Shown: one piece after another, positions 26,473 to 34,724 of the stretch
How positions within the stretch are numbered: position 1 is the first letter of the stretch
How the letters are laid out: every line of letters begins with the position of its first letter
NCBI GenBank assembly: GCA_963716135.1
Contig: OY970289.1
Location: forward strand, 1,426,001-1,490,000
Length of the DNA: 64,000 nt
Source: CAVRAW01 sp963716135
GTDB taxonomy: Bacteria > Planctomycetota > Planctomycetia > Pirellulales > JADZDJ01
Reading direction: 5' to 3'
Translations under genes and position numbers: made by a program
The notes under the pieces: generated by a model
Told to the model about the DNA's origin: nothing
Databases searched by the model: none
The model's input: only the letters and a program-made list of their open reading frames with translations

Positions 26473-28064
26473 CCGCCGAGAGGTTTATCCCAGTGAACTG
26501 GATAGCTTGGTGGCGGTGCTGCGCGCCGCCAGTCGCAGATGTCAGGCGCGGTATGAACAAGATGAACAACATGTCGATCAACTCGACTTGCTCGCCTGGT
26601 CGTGCGAAATCTTGCCGGAGCATTTTCGACTGCCCCCTTCGGGCATGCACCGCTGGTTGTCGGACGAACTGGAGGCGGCCCGCGAGTGCCGCGGCAAGAA
26701 GCTGAACGTGGTCGGGCCGCGCGGCAGCGCCAAATTGACCTGCGCCACGCTGGCATTCGTGCTGCGTGAAGCCGTCAGCGGGCGCGAGCCGTACATTTGG
26801 ATCGTTTCCGACACCAAGCATCAGGCCGCGGCGCACCTGGAAAACGTGAAAACCGAACTGCGCGACAACGACCGGCTGGCGGCGGAATATCCGCTGGCTT
26901 CCGGCGTCGGGCCGGTGTGCGCGCACAGCGCCGTCGTGTTGCGCAACGGCGTGATGATCGAAGCGTTCGGCACCGGGCAGCGCATCCGCGGTCGCAGGCG
27001 GCGACAGCATCGGCCCACGCTCATCGTCTGCGACGATTTGCAAAACGACAACCACATTCAATCCGTCATGGCCCGCGATCATTCGCGCGCATGGTTTCAT
27101 GGGCTGCTGATGAAAGCCGGCACCAAGCGCACGAATGTGGTGAATCTGGGCACAGCACTGCACCGGGAATGCCTTGCGATGGAACTGCATCGCACGCCGG
27201 GTTGGACATCGCGCCTGTTTCGCGCGATCGAACGTTGGCCCGACGACATGCCGGCATGGCACGAGTGGGAGCAGATGTATTGTGACGTCGATCGGCCGGA
27301 TGCCCGCAGCGAAGCGCGCGCGTTCTACATGCGCAATCAGCCGCGGATGGACGCCGGCGCCATGTTGTTGTGGCCTGAAGAGGAAGACCTTTACATGCTG
27401 ATGTGCATGCGCGCCGAAAGCGGGCGCACTGCGTTCGATCGAGAAAAGCAAAGCACGCCGGTGCATCCCGACCTGTGCGAATGGCCGGAAGAATACTTCG
27501 GCGATGAGATTTGGTTCCAGCGGTGGCCCAGCGATCTGCGGCTACGCACCCTGGCGTTGGATCCGAGCAAGGGGGCCGATTCGCGCCGCGGCGATTACTC
27601 GGCGTTTGTGATGCTGGGGATCGGCGGCGACGGCGCGCTGTACCTGGAAGCCAACATGGCCCGGCGGCCGACGCCCCAAATTGTGACCGACGGCGTCGAA
27701 CTATGTCGTCGTTTCCGGCCGCATGCGCTGGGTATCGAGACGAATCAATTTCAGGAATTGCTAGGAGCTGATTTTTCGGCCGAGCTCGTGCGACAAGGCC
27801 TGGTCGGAATCACCCCCTGCTCGATTGAAAACCGGAACAACAAAGCGGTGCGCATCCGGCGGCTGGGACCGCTGTTGGCTGCGCAGGCGCTTGCGATTCA
27901 AAACGAATTCGCCCGGCACCCGCATGCTGGTCGAGCAGCTTAAGGAATTTCCGCTGGCGAATCACGACGACGGGCCCGACGCCGCGGAAATGGCACTGCG
28001 CCTGGCGGAAACATATTTGCGGCCGATCGCCAGCGACGATGGCCTGGGGGACCGGCTCGTATAA
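26450..28064 (+). CDS. terL: Phage terminase large subunit (frameshift near 27906)
   Basis: Packaging motor ATPase and nuclease. The ATPase part has a Walker A-like GPRGSAKLT (the usual GKS/T end is replaced by AKLT) and Walker B LIVCDDLQND. The nuclease domain begins at TLALDPSKGAD and includes GIETNQFQELL. The frame breaks near 27906; the next frame supplies SPGTRMLVEQLKEFPLANHD and DGPDAAEMAL, the conserved C-terminal terminase segment with nuclease Asp residues, ending at 28064 (about 537 residues). Only 42 nt separate it from the portal gene. The N-terminal LNSRRE-type and HFRLPPSGMHRWL region is family typical. Confidence 0.85.
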
Positions 28065-28105
28065 CGACACAACACATCAATACTTTTTCAATTGGAGAAT
28101 CAATC

Positions 28106-29487
28106 ATGTCACCTGCTGGCTCGACGATGGATCTGCTGGAAACCCGTTTGCGTGAGGCCTATGACGAACTTTGGGACACGTTTGTCGATCCGCGCGAGCC
28201 GTTGTACAACGACGGCGAACGCTGGCTGACGTTGGGCGGCGGCGATGGGGGCGGCGCACAATCGCTGGGACCGGTGAACGAATCGCAACTGGCCGACATT
28301 CGCCGCCAGTGCCGCGCGCTGGCGCTGGAGAATGAATTCGCCATCAACGGTCACGAGAACCGCATCAGCTATATCGTCGGGCCCGGGCACACCTATCGCG
28401 CCACGGCGCGCAAAGGCCGCCAGGCGCCGTCGGCTCTCATCGGCGAAGTGCAACGGGCATTGGACGATTTTGTCACGGCCAACAACTGGCACCGACGGCA
28501 GCAGGAGATTGTGCGCAGGCGCGATCGGGATGGCGAAGCCTTCCTGCATTTCTTTGCCGCCGCCGATGGGAGCCTGCGGGTGCGCTTCGTCGAGCCCGAT
28601 CAGGTATTCACGCCGCCGGAGCAAGCGGGCAACTCCGCGGTGCGCTTGGGGATTCTTACCGAGCGGCAGGACGTGGAGACGGTGCTGGGCTATTTCATCG
28701 ACGGCAAATTCGTCGACGGCGCGGAGATTCAGCATCGCAAGGCGAATGTCGACGGCAACGTCCGCCGCGGATTGCCGCTGTTCTATCCGGTGCGCAAGAA
28801 TCTGCGCCGGGCCGAGAAGCTATTGCGCAATATGAGCGTGGTTGCGGAAATTCAATCGGCGATCGCGCTGATCCGCAAGCATCGACAGAGCACGGCCACG
28901 GGCGTGCAGCAGTTCGTGGCCAATCAAGCGGATCTCGCCGTCGTTTCGCCCGGCGGCAAAACCAACACGGTGCGCCGCTACGGCCCGGGGACAATTCTGG
29001 ATGCTCAAGCCGACATTGAATACGATTTTCCAGCGTCCGGTGTCGACGCGTCCAATTTTGTGACGGTGTTGCAGGCCGAATTGCGGGCCATCGCCAGCCG
29101 CTTGGTGATGCCCGAATTCATGCTGACCTCTGACGCATCGAACGCCAACTACTCGTCGACGATGGTCGCGGAAGGTCCCGCCATGCGGATGTTCGCCCGC
29201 TTGCAGGCCGACCAGGTGCTCGACGACCTGGAAGTCATGTGGCGGGTGGTTGATGGCGCCATCGCCACAGGGATTCTACGCCCGAAGCACGAACGCTGGT
29301 CGACATTCAAGCCTGCCCGCCCTCGCTCGCGGTGCGCGATCAACTGGAGGAAGCGCAGCGGCGGCGGATCGAGAACATTGCCGGCATCTTGTCGCCGCAA
29401 ACGTGGAGCCAACAGTCCGGCTTGGATTACGAGCAGGAACAAGCAAATTTCGCCGCCGCTCGAAGCCAGCCGGCACTGGTAAGCTAG
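28106..29487 (+). CDS. Phage portal protein (frameshift near 29293)
   Basis: ATG 28106 with GGAGA upstream. The chain has the DUF935/SPP1-like portal pattern: ENEFAINGHENRISYIVGPG, a long mid-region with RVRFVEPDQVFTPPEQ, VVSPGGKTNTVRRYGPGTIL, then SRLVMPEFMLTSDASNANYSSTMVAEGP, the conserved clip/stem region. From about 29293 the frame degenerates. Adding one A in GAACG gives TLVDIQACPPSLAVRDQLEE and ends ...FAAARSQPALVS at 29487 (about 460 residues). It forms the dodecameric DNA gate in the capsid vertex. Position right after TerL is the normal phage order. Confidence 0.85.
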
Positions 29488-29607
29488 TGTGTGGGAGAAA
29501 ATTAATTCAGAGGGCAGGCCTAATCCTGGCCTTAGCCGCAGCATTTCCGCAATACAACAAGAACGCTCCGATACGAGGACGAGCATTAACGCGCCGCGCC
29601 AACGCGC

Positions 29608-29793
29608 TCAGCTAATGTGCGTGGGAAAAATCAAATGCCCGCCGGAGTGCCACAGGCACCAACAGATAAACGTAAGGCAGACCAAAAGAGCGAACAGGGC
29701 CATGAGAAGCCACGGTGGGCCGCCGCGCCTTGTACCGCAGTAAGTGCAAACTGGCGAATCGCCCAAGCGGCGGCCACAAACCCTGCATCGCAT
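29608..29793 (-). CDS. Small zinc-ribbon membrane protein
   Basis: 61 residues. ATG at 29793 has GAGG about 8 nt upstream. It begins with a compact zinc ribbon (CRVCGRRL...CTYCGTRR, two CxxC pairs at residues 3-6 and 16-19), then one membrane helix (WLLMALFALLVCLTFICWCLW). It lies antisense to the phage block, between portal and protease genes and next to a transposase remnant, so it is likely an insertion. Similar zinc-ribbon/helix proteins occur elsewhere in planctomycetes (compare 4734-5438). Confidence 0.55.
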   Translation of the reverse strand: MRCRVCGRRLGDSPVCTYCGTRRGGPPWLLMALFALLVCLTFICWCLWHSGGHLIFPTHIS

Positions 29794-29795
29794 GG

Positions 29796-29947
29796 CTATG
29801 CCTCGATCACCGCTGCCCGCTCCAATAATTCATTCGCGCTCCAAACTTGATCGGCTAGCCCACTGGCCATTGCCGGCGTTTGGCCCCGCAGCGTCTCATG
29901 CTTCCGGGCGCAATTATACCACGCCACGAAGACGACTTGCATAGCGG
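29796..29947 (-). pseudogene. C-terminal remnant of a transposase
   Basis: About 50 codons on the minus strand, ending at 29796, read AMQVVFVAWYNCARKHETLR, GQTPAMASGL, ADQVWSANELLERA. This is the recognisable C-terminal block of insertion-sequence transposases (YNFxRxHxxLxxTPA, then a W and an E-L-L helix). The frame continues upstream to 30047 without conserved residues, so only the tail remains. There are no terminal inverted repeats or target duplications that I can see. Confidence 0.65.
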
Positions 29948-30049
29948 CATGGTGCTTTCGACGTCTTGCGTCGTCAGTGAGGACGTGCTGGATTCGTGTG
30001 GCCAAAAATGCGCTTGAATAGAATAGTGTTCTAATGTACACTACCACGC

Positions 30050-30235
30050 ATGCACCTGACGACGAATTCCACGCAGGGCAATCGGTTTAGATTGGATCAA
30101 GTGGAAGCGACGTTGGCCGAATTGTTGGCCGAAACGCTGCGCCGTGGATTTTTCGGCAAGGCGGTTTTGGAACTGGGCATCCAGGACGGAACGATCCAAT
30201 ACATTCGCCGCGTCGTGGAGCGGGTAGATAAGTAG
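30050..30235 (+). CDS. Small protein of DUF2292 type
   Basis: 61 residues. The C-terminal half has the pattern LRRGFFGKAVLELGIQDGTI, QYIRRVVERVDK, a beta-strand/VQDG-hairpin/beta-strand unit like the small proteins classed DUF2292. Short length and the absence of Cys fit. It stands alone between the transposase remnant and a terminator-like hairpin, with little ribosome binding site. Function unknown; homologues are often encoded near mobile DNA. Confidence 0.5.
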   Translation: MHLTTNSTQGNRFRLDQVEATLAELLAETLRRGFFGKAVLELGIQDGTIQYIRRVVERVDK

Positions 30236-30307
30236 TAGCCGGTGGTCAGTGACCGGTTGTCGGTGGCCAGTCGGCACAAATTGAACACAGGGTATCGCGT
30301 CATCACG

Positions 30308-30346
30308 AGCCCGCCGCAGGACGATTCCTGCGTGCGGGCTTTTTTT
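30308..30346 (+). terminator. Strong rho-independent terminator upstream of the protease gene
   Basis: Stem AGCCCGCCGCAGGA (30308-30321) with TCCTGCG-T-GCGGGCT (30326-30340, one bulged T), 4-nt CGAT loop, then seven T. It ends 27 nt before ATG 30373, so it lies in the leader of the capsid gene group. It resembles the hairpin at 19971 ahead of the other half of the block. Confidence 0.82.
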
Positions 30347-30372
30347 GTTGATCCGAGGACAAGGAACACGGC

Positions 30373-31398
30373 ATGAACGACCTGTTGCAGGAATATTGCG
30401 ATTCGCGCGGCCTGGCTTTGCGGGTGGATCGCGCCAGCGGCGTGATCCGAGGCATCAAGATTCTTGGGCTCCACTCACGCAACAGCCGCGAGTATCAGCC
30501 CGACGCACTGGGCCGCGCCATCGGCTTGTACGAAGGGGCGAAAGTGAACGTGAATCATCCCAAGGGTCATCCGCTTTCGCCGCGCGACTATCAGGAACGC
30601 ATTGGAGTGATTCGCAATGTGCAGCATCGCCCGGGCGAGGGACTGTTTGGCGATTTCCATTTCAATCCGAAGCATCAGCTTGCCGAGCAGTTGTCGTGGG
30701 ACGCCGAACACGCGCCGGAAAACGTCGGCTTTTCGCACAATGTGCAGGCGCGCACCAGCCGGCGCGGCGAAACCACGCTGATCGAAGAAATTCTACAGGT
30801 GCATAGCGTCGACCTGGTGGCCGATCCGGCAACCACGCGCGGGCTATTTGAATCGACCACAAAGCCGGCGATCACCAGCGGTGCGCCCGCTGCATCCGCG
30901 GAAGGCCCCGGCACGATTTTGCACGGCGCCGCGAACGGCGACGCACTGCGATCGCCGGTCTCGGATACCGCCTTGGCCGCGGTGGCATTGCAAGAGCAGC
31001 AGTCGGATCTGTTCGAAAAACTGTGCCGGGAACAAGCGGCGGAGATCAGTCGCCTGCGGCTGGAGGTGGATCGCTCCCGCGCGGCAGAGGCTGCCGAACA
31101 GCGCCGAGCGACAGCCAGGGCTTTGCTAACGGAATACCGGCTGCCGAATCCCGATTGCGTCGATCCCGCGGTCAAAGCGATCGTGAGCGACACGTTCGTG
31201 CAATCGCTGCTTGCCGCGCCCGACGAAGCGACCATGCGCCGCCTGGTCGAGGAACGTTCGCGACTGGTCGGTAGCGCTCGCCAATGGAGCGGCGAATCGC
31301 ACGCACCATCGCGGCGGCCGACCTCGCGCGATCAAACGCTGTTGGAAGCGCAGGGAGTGGGCGACGGTCGATCGTTCGCCCGAGCAATCACGCGATAA
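30373..31398 (+). CDS. Prohead protease / scaffold-like protein
   Basis: 341 residues. The N-terminal ~170 residues fit HK97-type or U35-type prohead proteases: IRGIKILGLHSRNSREYQ, GAKVNVNHPKGH, ENVGFSHNVQAR and EILQVHSVDLVADPATTRGLF (the VDLVADPA segment is a hallmark). The C-terminal half is a coiled-coil-rich scaffold region (LFEKLCREQAAEISRLRLEVDRSRAAEAAEQRRA) followed by a low-complexity tail. A fused protease-scaffold is common in siphophage-type heads. The gene lies in the canonical place upstream of decoration and capsid genes. Confidence 0.8.
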   Translation: MNDLLQEYCDSRGLALRVDRASGVIRGIKILGLHSRNSREYQPDALGRAIGLYEGAKVNVNHPKGHPLSPRDYQERIGVIRNVQHRPGEGLFGDFHFNPKHQLAEQLSWDAEHAPENVGFSHNVQARTSRRGETTLIEEILQVHSVDLVADPATTRGLFESTTKPAITSGAPAASAEGPGTILHGAANGDALRSPVSDTALAAVALQEQQSDLFEKLCREQAAEISRLRLEVDRSRAAEAAEQRRATARALLTEYRLPNPDCVDPAVKAIVSDTFVQSLLAAPDEATMRRLVEERSRLVGSARQWSGESHAPSRRPTSRDQTLLEAQGVGDGRSFARAITR

Positions 31399-31461
31399 TC
31401 CATTCTTCCCAGGAACAACCTCGGTCTTCCCACAACAACTACTCACTTTTTGGAGAATCTC

Positions 31462-31935
31462 ATGTCTGACTCGATGCGTTGGCGATATGGCGATACCAAC
31501 CCGGTCGTCATGCCGGTGGATACCAACACCCTGATTGAAATCGGCGACCTGTTGTACTTCACGTCGGGCGTGGTGAAGCCGGCATCGTCCCAGGCGAACA
31601 CCGGCACGAAGGACGACAAGCAGATCAATTTTCACAACAAGTTCGCCGGCGTGGCGATGCAACGTTCGCCGGCGGGCGATTCGAACCCCATCCGCGTGGC
31701 TTGCACGGGGGTGTTCGAATTCGATTGCCTCGCGGCCACATTTGACGTGGGGGACATCATCGGCGTCGACGAAGCGTCGGTCGGCGGGCCGCTGGCGAAC
31801 CAAGTGGTGATCAAGGTCGACACTTTCGATCATGCCGTGGGCCGGTGCGTGAAAACGGCATCAAGCAATACGACGAAAGTTTTGGTCGACATCGTCAGCG
31901 TGGTCATCAAAGGCGGCTGCGTCGTGCCGGCGTAA
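31462..31935 (+). CDS. Capsid decoration-like protein (DUF2190-like)
   Basis: 157 residues from ATG 31462 (GGAGA upstream). All beta-type sequence: YGDTNPVVMPVDTNTLIEIGDLLYF, AGVAMQRSPAGDSNPIRVA, CTGVFEFDCLAATFDVGDIIGVDE, ending in VDIVSVVIKGGCVVPA. It resembles the small head-decoration proteins (DUF2190) that sit between protease and major capsid genes. Function is inferred from order and fold pattern: stabilising capsid after expansion. Confidence 0.65.
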   Translation: MSDSMRWRYGDTNPVVMPVDTNTLIEIGDLLYFTSGVVKPASSQANTGTKDDKQINFHNKFAGVAMQRSPAGDSNPIRVACTGVFEFDCLAATFDVGDIIGVDEASVGGPLANQVVIKVDTFDHAVGRCVKTASSNTTKVLVDIVSVVIKGGCVVPA

Positions 31936-31998
31936 CGTCGGCCGGTCTGGGGGGGTTCAAATCACTTAATCACACAAAAAAGAATCAGGAGCTTAAAC

Positions 31999-33159
31999 GT
32001 GAGCATCAAGTATCGCGAACTCAAACGCCGTTACGAGTTGGACGGCCCGCAAAAGACCGTCGAGCATCTGGGAGAAGCGTTGCGGGAAAAACACCTGCGG
32101 CCGGAAGACTTCAGCATTCGCGACCTGGCGGAAACGCTGGTTCCCGACGGGCATCAATGGGTGCGCCAGCTCGACCCGCGCGCCGCGGGGGGCGTGAATT
32201 TGCTGGAAGCGGGAGACGGGGTGGACGTGACCGCGTTTTTGAACATCACCGGCCAGATCGTCCACGCCAGGATCATGGCGGCCTACACGCAAGAGGCGTT
32301 TGTGCTGTCGAAGCTGGTGGATGCGGTCCCCACGCGGCTGGACGGGGAGAAAATCCACGGCGTGTCCCGTCTCGCCGACGGCATCGACGAAGTGCATCCC
32401 GGCATGCCGTATCCGAATTTGGGCTTCGGCGAGGATTACATCGAAACGCCATCGACCACCAAGCGGGGCTTCATCGTGCCCGTCACAAAGGAGGCGATTT
32501 TCTTCGATCGCACGCACCTAGTGCTCACCCGCGCTGCCGAGGTCGGGGAAATCTTGGGACTCAACAAAGAAAAGCGCCTGTTGGATTTGTTGATCGGCGT
32601 GACGAACAACTACAAGTGGCGCGGCACGACCTACAACACGTATCAAACCTCCACTCCGTGGATCAACGTGAAAACCGCCAACGCGCTGGCGGATTGGACG
32701 AACGTCGACGCGGCGGAGCAATTGTTCGCCGACATTCTCGATCCCAATACGGGCGAGCCGGTGCTGGTGAGCGCCAGCACGGTGCTGGTGATGCCGGCGT
32801 ATCGGCATGCGGCACATCGCGTGTTCAATGCCGCGGAAATCACTTACACGGTTTCCGGCGCCTCGACGGCCACCACGGCCGCCAATCCGCTGGGGCACTA
32901 CCAGGTAGTGGAAAGCCGGCTGGCGTACCGCCGCGTGCTGGCTTCCGGCGTGGCCGCGGTCGATGCCAAGAAGTGGTGGTTCATGGGCGATTTCCGCAAG
33001 GCCTTCGCCTACATGGAAAACTGGCCGATCACCGTCACGCAGTCGCCGATCGGCAGCGAAGCCGATTTCAACAACGACATCGTGGTGCGGTTCAAGGCCA
33101 GCGAGCGCGGAGCGGCGGCCGTGATCAATCCGCGTTACATCGTGAAGAACACCGGATGA
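31999..33159 (+). CDS. Major capsid protein
   Basis: 386 residues, good GGAG-type leader at 31987. It has the helical N-arm (ELKRRYELDGPQKTVEHLGEALREKH), then the HK97-like core: TKRGFIVPVTKEAIFFDR, LGLNKEKRLLDLLIGVTNNY, and P-domain and A-domain segments up to WWFMGDFRKAFAYMENWPIT, finally NNDIVVRFKASERGAAAVINPRYIVKNTG. The penultimate segment (FRKAF...W) and the final RF.A...G/A.V..P.. block are typical of HK97-fold capsid proteins. Position after the decoration-like gene supports the call. Confidence 0.82.
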   Translation: MSIKYRELKRRYELDGPQKTVEHLGEALREKHLRPEDFSIRDLAETLVPDGHQWVRQLDPRAAGGVNLLEAGDGVDVTAFLNITGQIVHARIMAAYTQEAFVLSKLVDAVPTRLDGEKIHGVSRLADGIDEVHPGMPYPNLGFGEDYIETPSTTKRGFIVPVTKEAIFFDRTHLVLTRAAEVGEILGLNKEKRLLDLLIGVTNNYKWRGTTYNTYQTSTPWINVKTANALADWTNVDAAEQLFADILDPNTGEPVLVSASTVLVMPAYRHAAHRVFNAAEITYTVSGASTATTAANPLGHYQVVESRLAYRRVLASGVAAVDAKKWWFMGDFRKAFAYMENWPITVTQSPIGSEADFNNDIVVRFKASERGAAAVINPRYIVKNTG

Positions 33160-33329
33160 CGCGTCTGGAGGATGCACGAACGGCGAAAGGTTTCGTTGCT
33201 ACCGCAGCCCGGCCGGTGTGTCTTCATCTGGCCGCACGTCTTGATTCACACCGCCGGGCTGCGTCTTCGGAGTTTTAAGTTTCCACGTTTTATTCCTCGT
33301 CTCTCACCCCTCGCCGCTGGCCCCTTCCC

Positions 33330-33542
33330 ATGACCGATCGCGAACAAATTGAGACCATTCGCAGCCAAACTCTGGCGCAGATCGTCGAATTGCGCGCCAA
33401 CCCGAAGCCCACGTACATGGTGGACGGGCAAACGGTTTCGTGGACTGATTACGTGCAGTCGCTGCAAAAGACAGTCGATTGGTGCGACGCCAAGCTGATC
33501 GGACTGGAACCGTTCGAAGTGCAATCGCAGGCGACAACATAA
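33330..33542 (+). CDS. Small conserved-looking phage-block protein
   Basis: 70 residues: MTDREQIETIRSQTLAQIVE, a short linker, then VDGQTVSWTDYVQSLQKTVDW and CDAKLIGLEPFEV. Helical and soluble, no Cys pairs. It lies 170 nt after the capsid gene and 22 nt before the next. It resembles short post-capsid proteins of unknown role in planctomycete phage-like clusters; I cannot name a family. Confidence 0.55.
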   Translation: MTDREQIETIRSQTLAQIVELRANPKPTYMVDGQTVSWTDYVQSLQKTVDWCDAKLIGLEPFEVQSQATT

Positions 33543-33564
33543 ATCCTGGCGCGGAAGAATTTCA

Positions 33565-34080
33565 ATGGCCGACACACTCACCTCCGAACTCCGAGCGTCA
33601 CTCACCTGGCAGTTTCAGGACGTGGTGAACGTGAGCAGGGTGACCGACAGTTCGCTCTTGGATTTTCGGCACACGTTGGCCGACGGCTCGGGCTTGGACC
33701 AGGCCGACAAGGTGTGGCACGACGTGCGCACGCTGGCCGTGGGGGCCAATGAAGACCTGGTGCTGTCGGCATTGCCCGTCACATTGTTCGGCAACACGCT
33801 GGCCATCGCGCTGGTCCGCGTGAAGGCGATTCTGCTGGTGAGCACCGCCACGGTCGACGGTGAGAAACTGGTGCTGGGGGGCGCGACGTCTCAAGAATGG
33901 TTAGGCCCATTCGGCGCGTTGGGCAATAAGCTCAATGTTCCGGCCGATTCTTGCTTGCTGCTGGTAAATAAGAAGTCGGGGTGGAACGTAACCCCCGGCG
34001 CCGCCGACAAATTTCGCGTGGCCAACAGCGGCACGGGAAGCATCACGTACAAGATCGCGATCATCGGCAATTCAGTGTGA
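33565..34080 (+). CDS. Beta-rich structural-looking protein, possibly tail or fibre related
   Basis: 171 residues, predicted mostly beta-strands (TWQFQDVVNVSRV, ALVRVKAILLVSTATVDGEKL, GTGSITYKIAIIGNSV), no signal peptide, no Cys. Last plus-strand gene of the phage-like block; the stop overlaps the end of the convergent XRE gene by 9 nt. The composition fits a virion surface protein, but no domain is visible. No further tail genes follow. Confidence 0.55.
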   Translation: MADTLTSELRASLTWQFQDVVNVSRVTDSSLLDFRHTLADGSGLDQADKVWHDVRTLAVGANEDLVLSALPVTLFGNTLAIALVRVKAILLVSTATVDGEKLVLGGATSQEWLGPFGALGNKLNVPADSCLLLVNKKSGWNVTPGAADKFRVANSGTGSITYKIAIIGNSV

Positions 34081-34632
34081 TCCGACGGCGGCAGCGCTAG
34101 CTGGCGCTACGGACATCTGTGGAACTACGACGGCGCGGCGGTGAAGAAGCTCGATCATTGATTCCAGGAACCCCGCCTCGCTGGTTTCTAAAAGCAGCGT
34201 GACCTTGGCCAATATCTCTCGCCGGCGGTTCATGGCGCGAACCGCTTCCAAGGTTCCATCAGGCGTTAGCGCTCCGCCGGTGCCGAAGCGGCTGTAAAGT
34301 TCGTCGAACTCGGCCGCCGTCCAGCCGTGAAACAATTGCGGATTCGACGCCACAATCTCCTCCACCGCCGGGTTCGTGCGGCGATCGAACACGCGATGCC
34401 GCAAGAGCGCCGGATCCTGAAATAATTCTTCGATCGGCACGTTGAAGCTGGCGGCCAGGCGATGCAGCGTTTTCGACTGCGGCCGATGGCCGGCAAGGAT
34501 TCGCTTCAGCGTGCGATGGTTCAATCGGCTGCGGCGCACCAAATCGGCCAGCGTGAGGCCCTCTCGAGCCATCAGGCGCCGCAAGTTCGCAGCATAGTCG
34601 ATGTTGGAAGCGCGCGCGGAACAGGCAATCAT
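34072..34632 (-). CDS. XRE-family transcriptional regulator
   Basis: 186 residues from ATG 34632 (in-frame TTG 34641 also possible). HTH_3 domain at about residues 15-65: LRRLMAREGLTLADLVRRSRLNHRTLKRILAGHRPQSKTLHRLAASFNV, then a helical C-terminal region (ILAKVTLLLETSEAGFLESMIELLH) ending in an Ala-rich tail. It is convergent with the last gene of the phage-like block, in the usual position of a lysogeny-type repressor, although the target is unknown. No strong ribosome binding site. Confidence 0.8.
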   Translation of the reverse strand: MIACSARASNIDYAANLRRLMAREGLTLADLVRRSRLNHRTLKRILAGHRPQSKTLHRLAASFNVPIEELFQDPALLRHRVFDRRTNPAVEEIVASNPQLFHGWTAAEFDELYSRFGTGGALTPDGTLEAVRAMNRRREILAKVTLLLETSEAGFLESMIELLHRRAVVVPQMSVAPASAAAVGSH

Positions 34633-34724
34633 ATGAACCAACGTACATGTTGTGTTTTTCGAATGTCAATCGGGAGAATTAGGCCACCGCTGAAAAAAAC
34701 CCGCTCGAAGGAATCGTAGCCCTC

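Noticed and set aside
29483..29640. Similar short sequences near 29483 and 29610 (GCTAGTGTGTGGGA / GCTAATGTGCGTGGGA)
   Set aside because: Possible direct repeat or target duplication, but too degenerate and short to claim as an attachment or insertion site.
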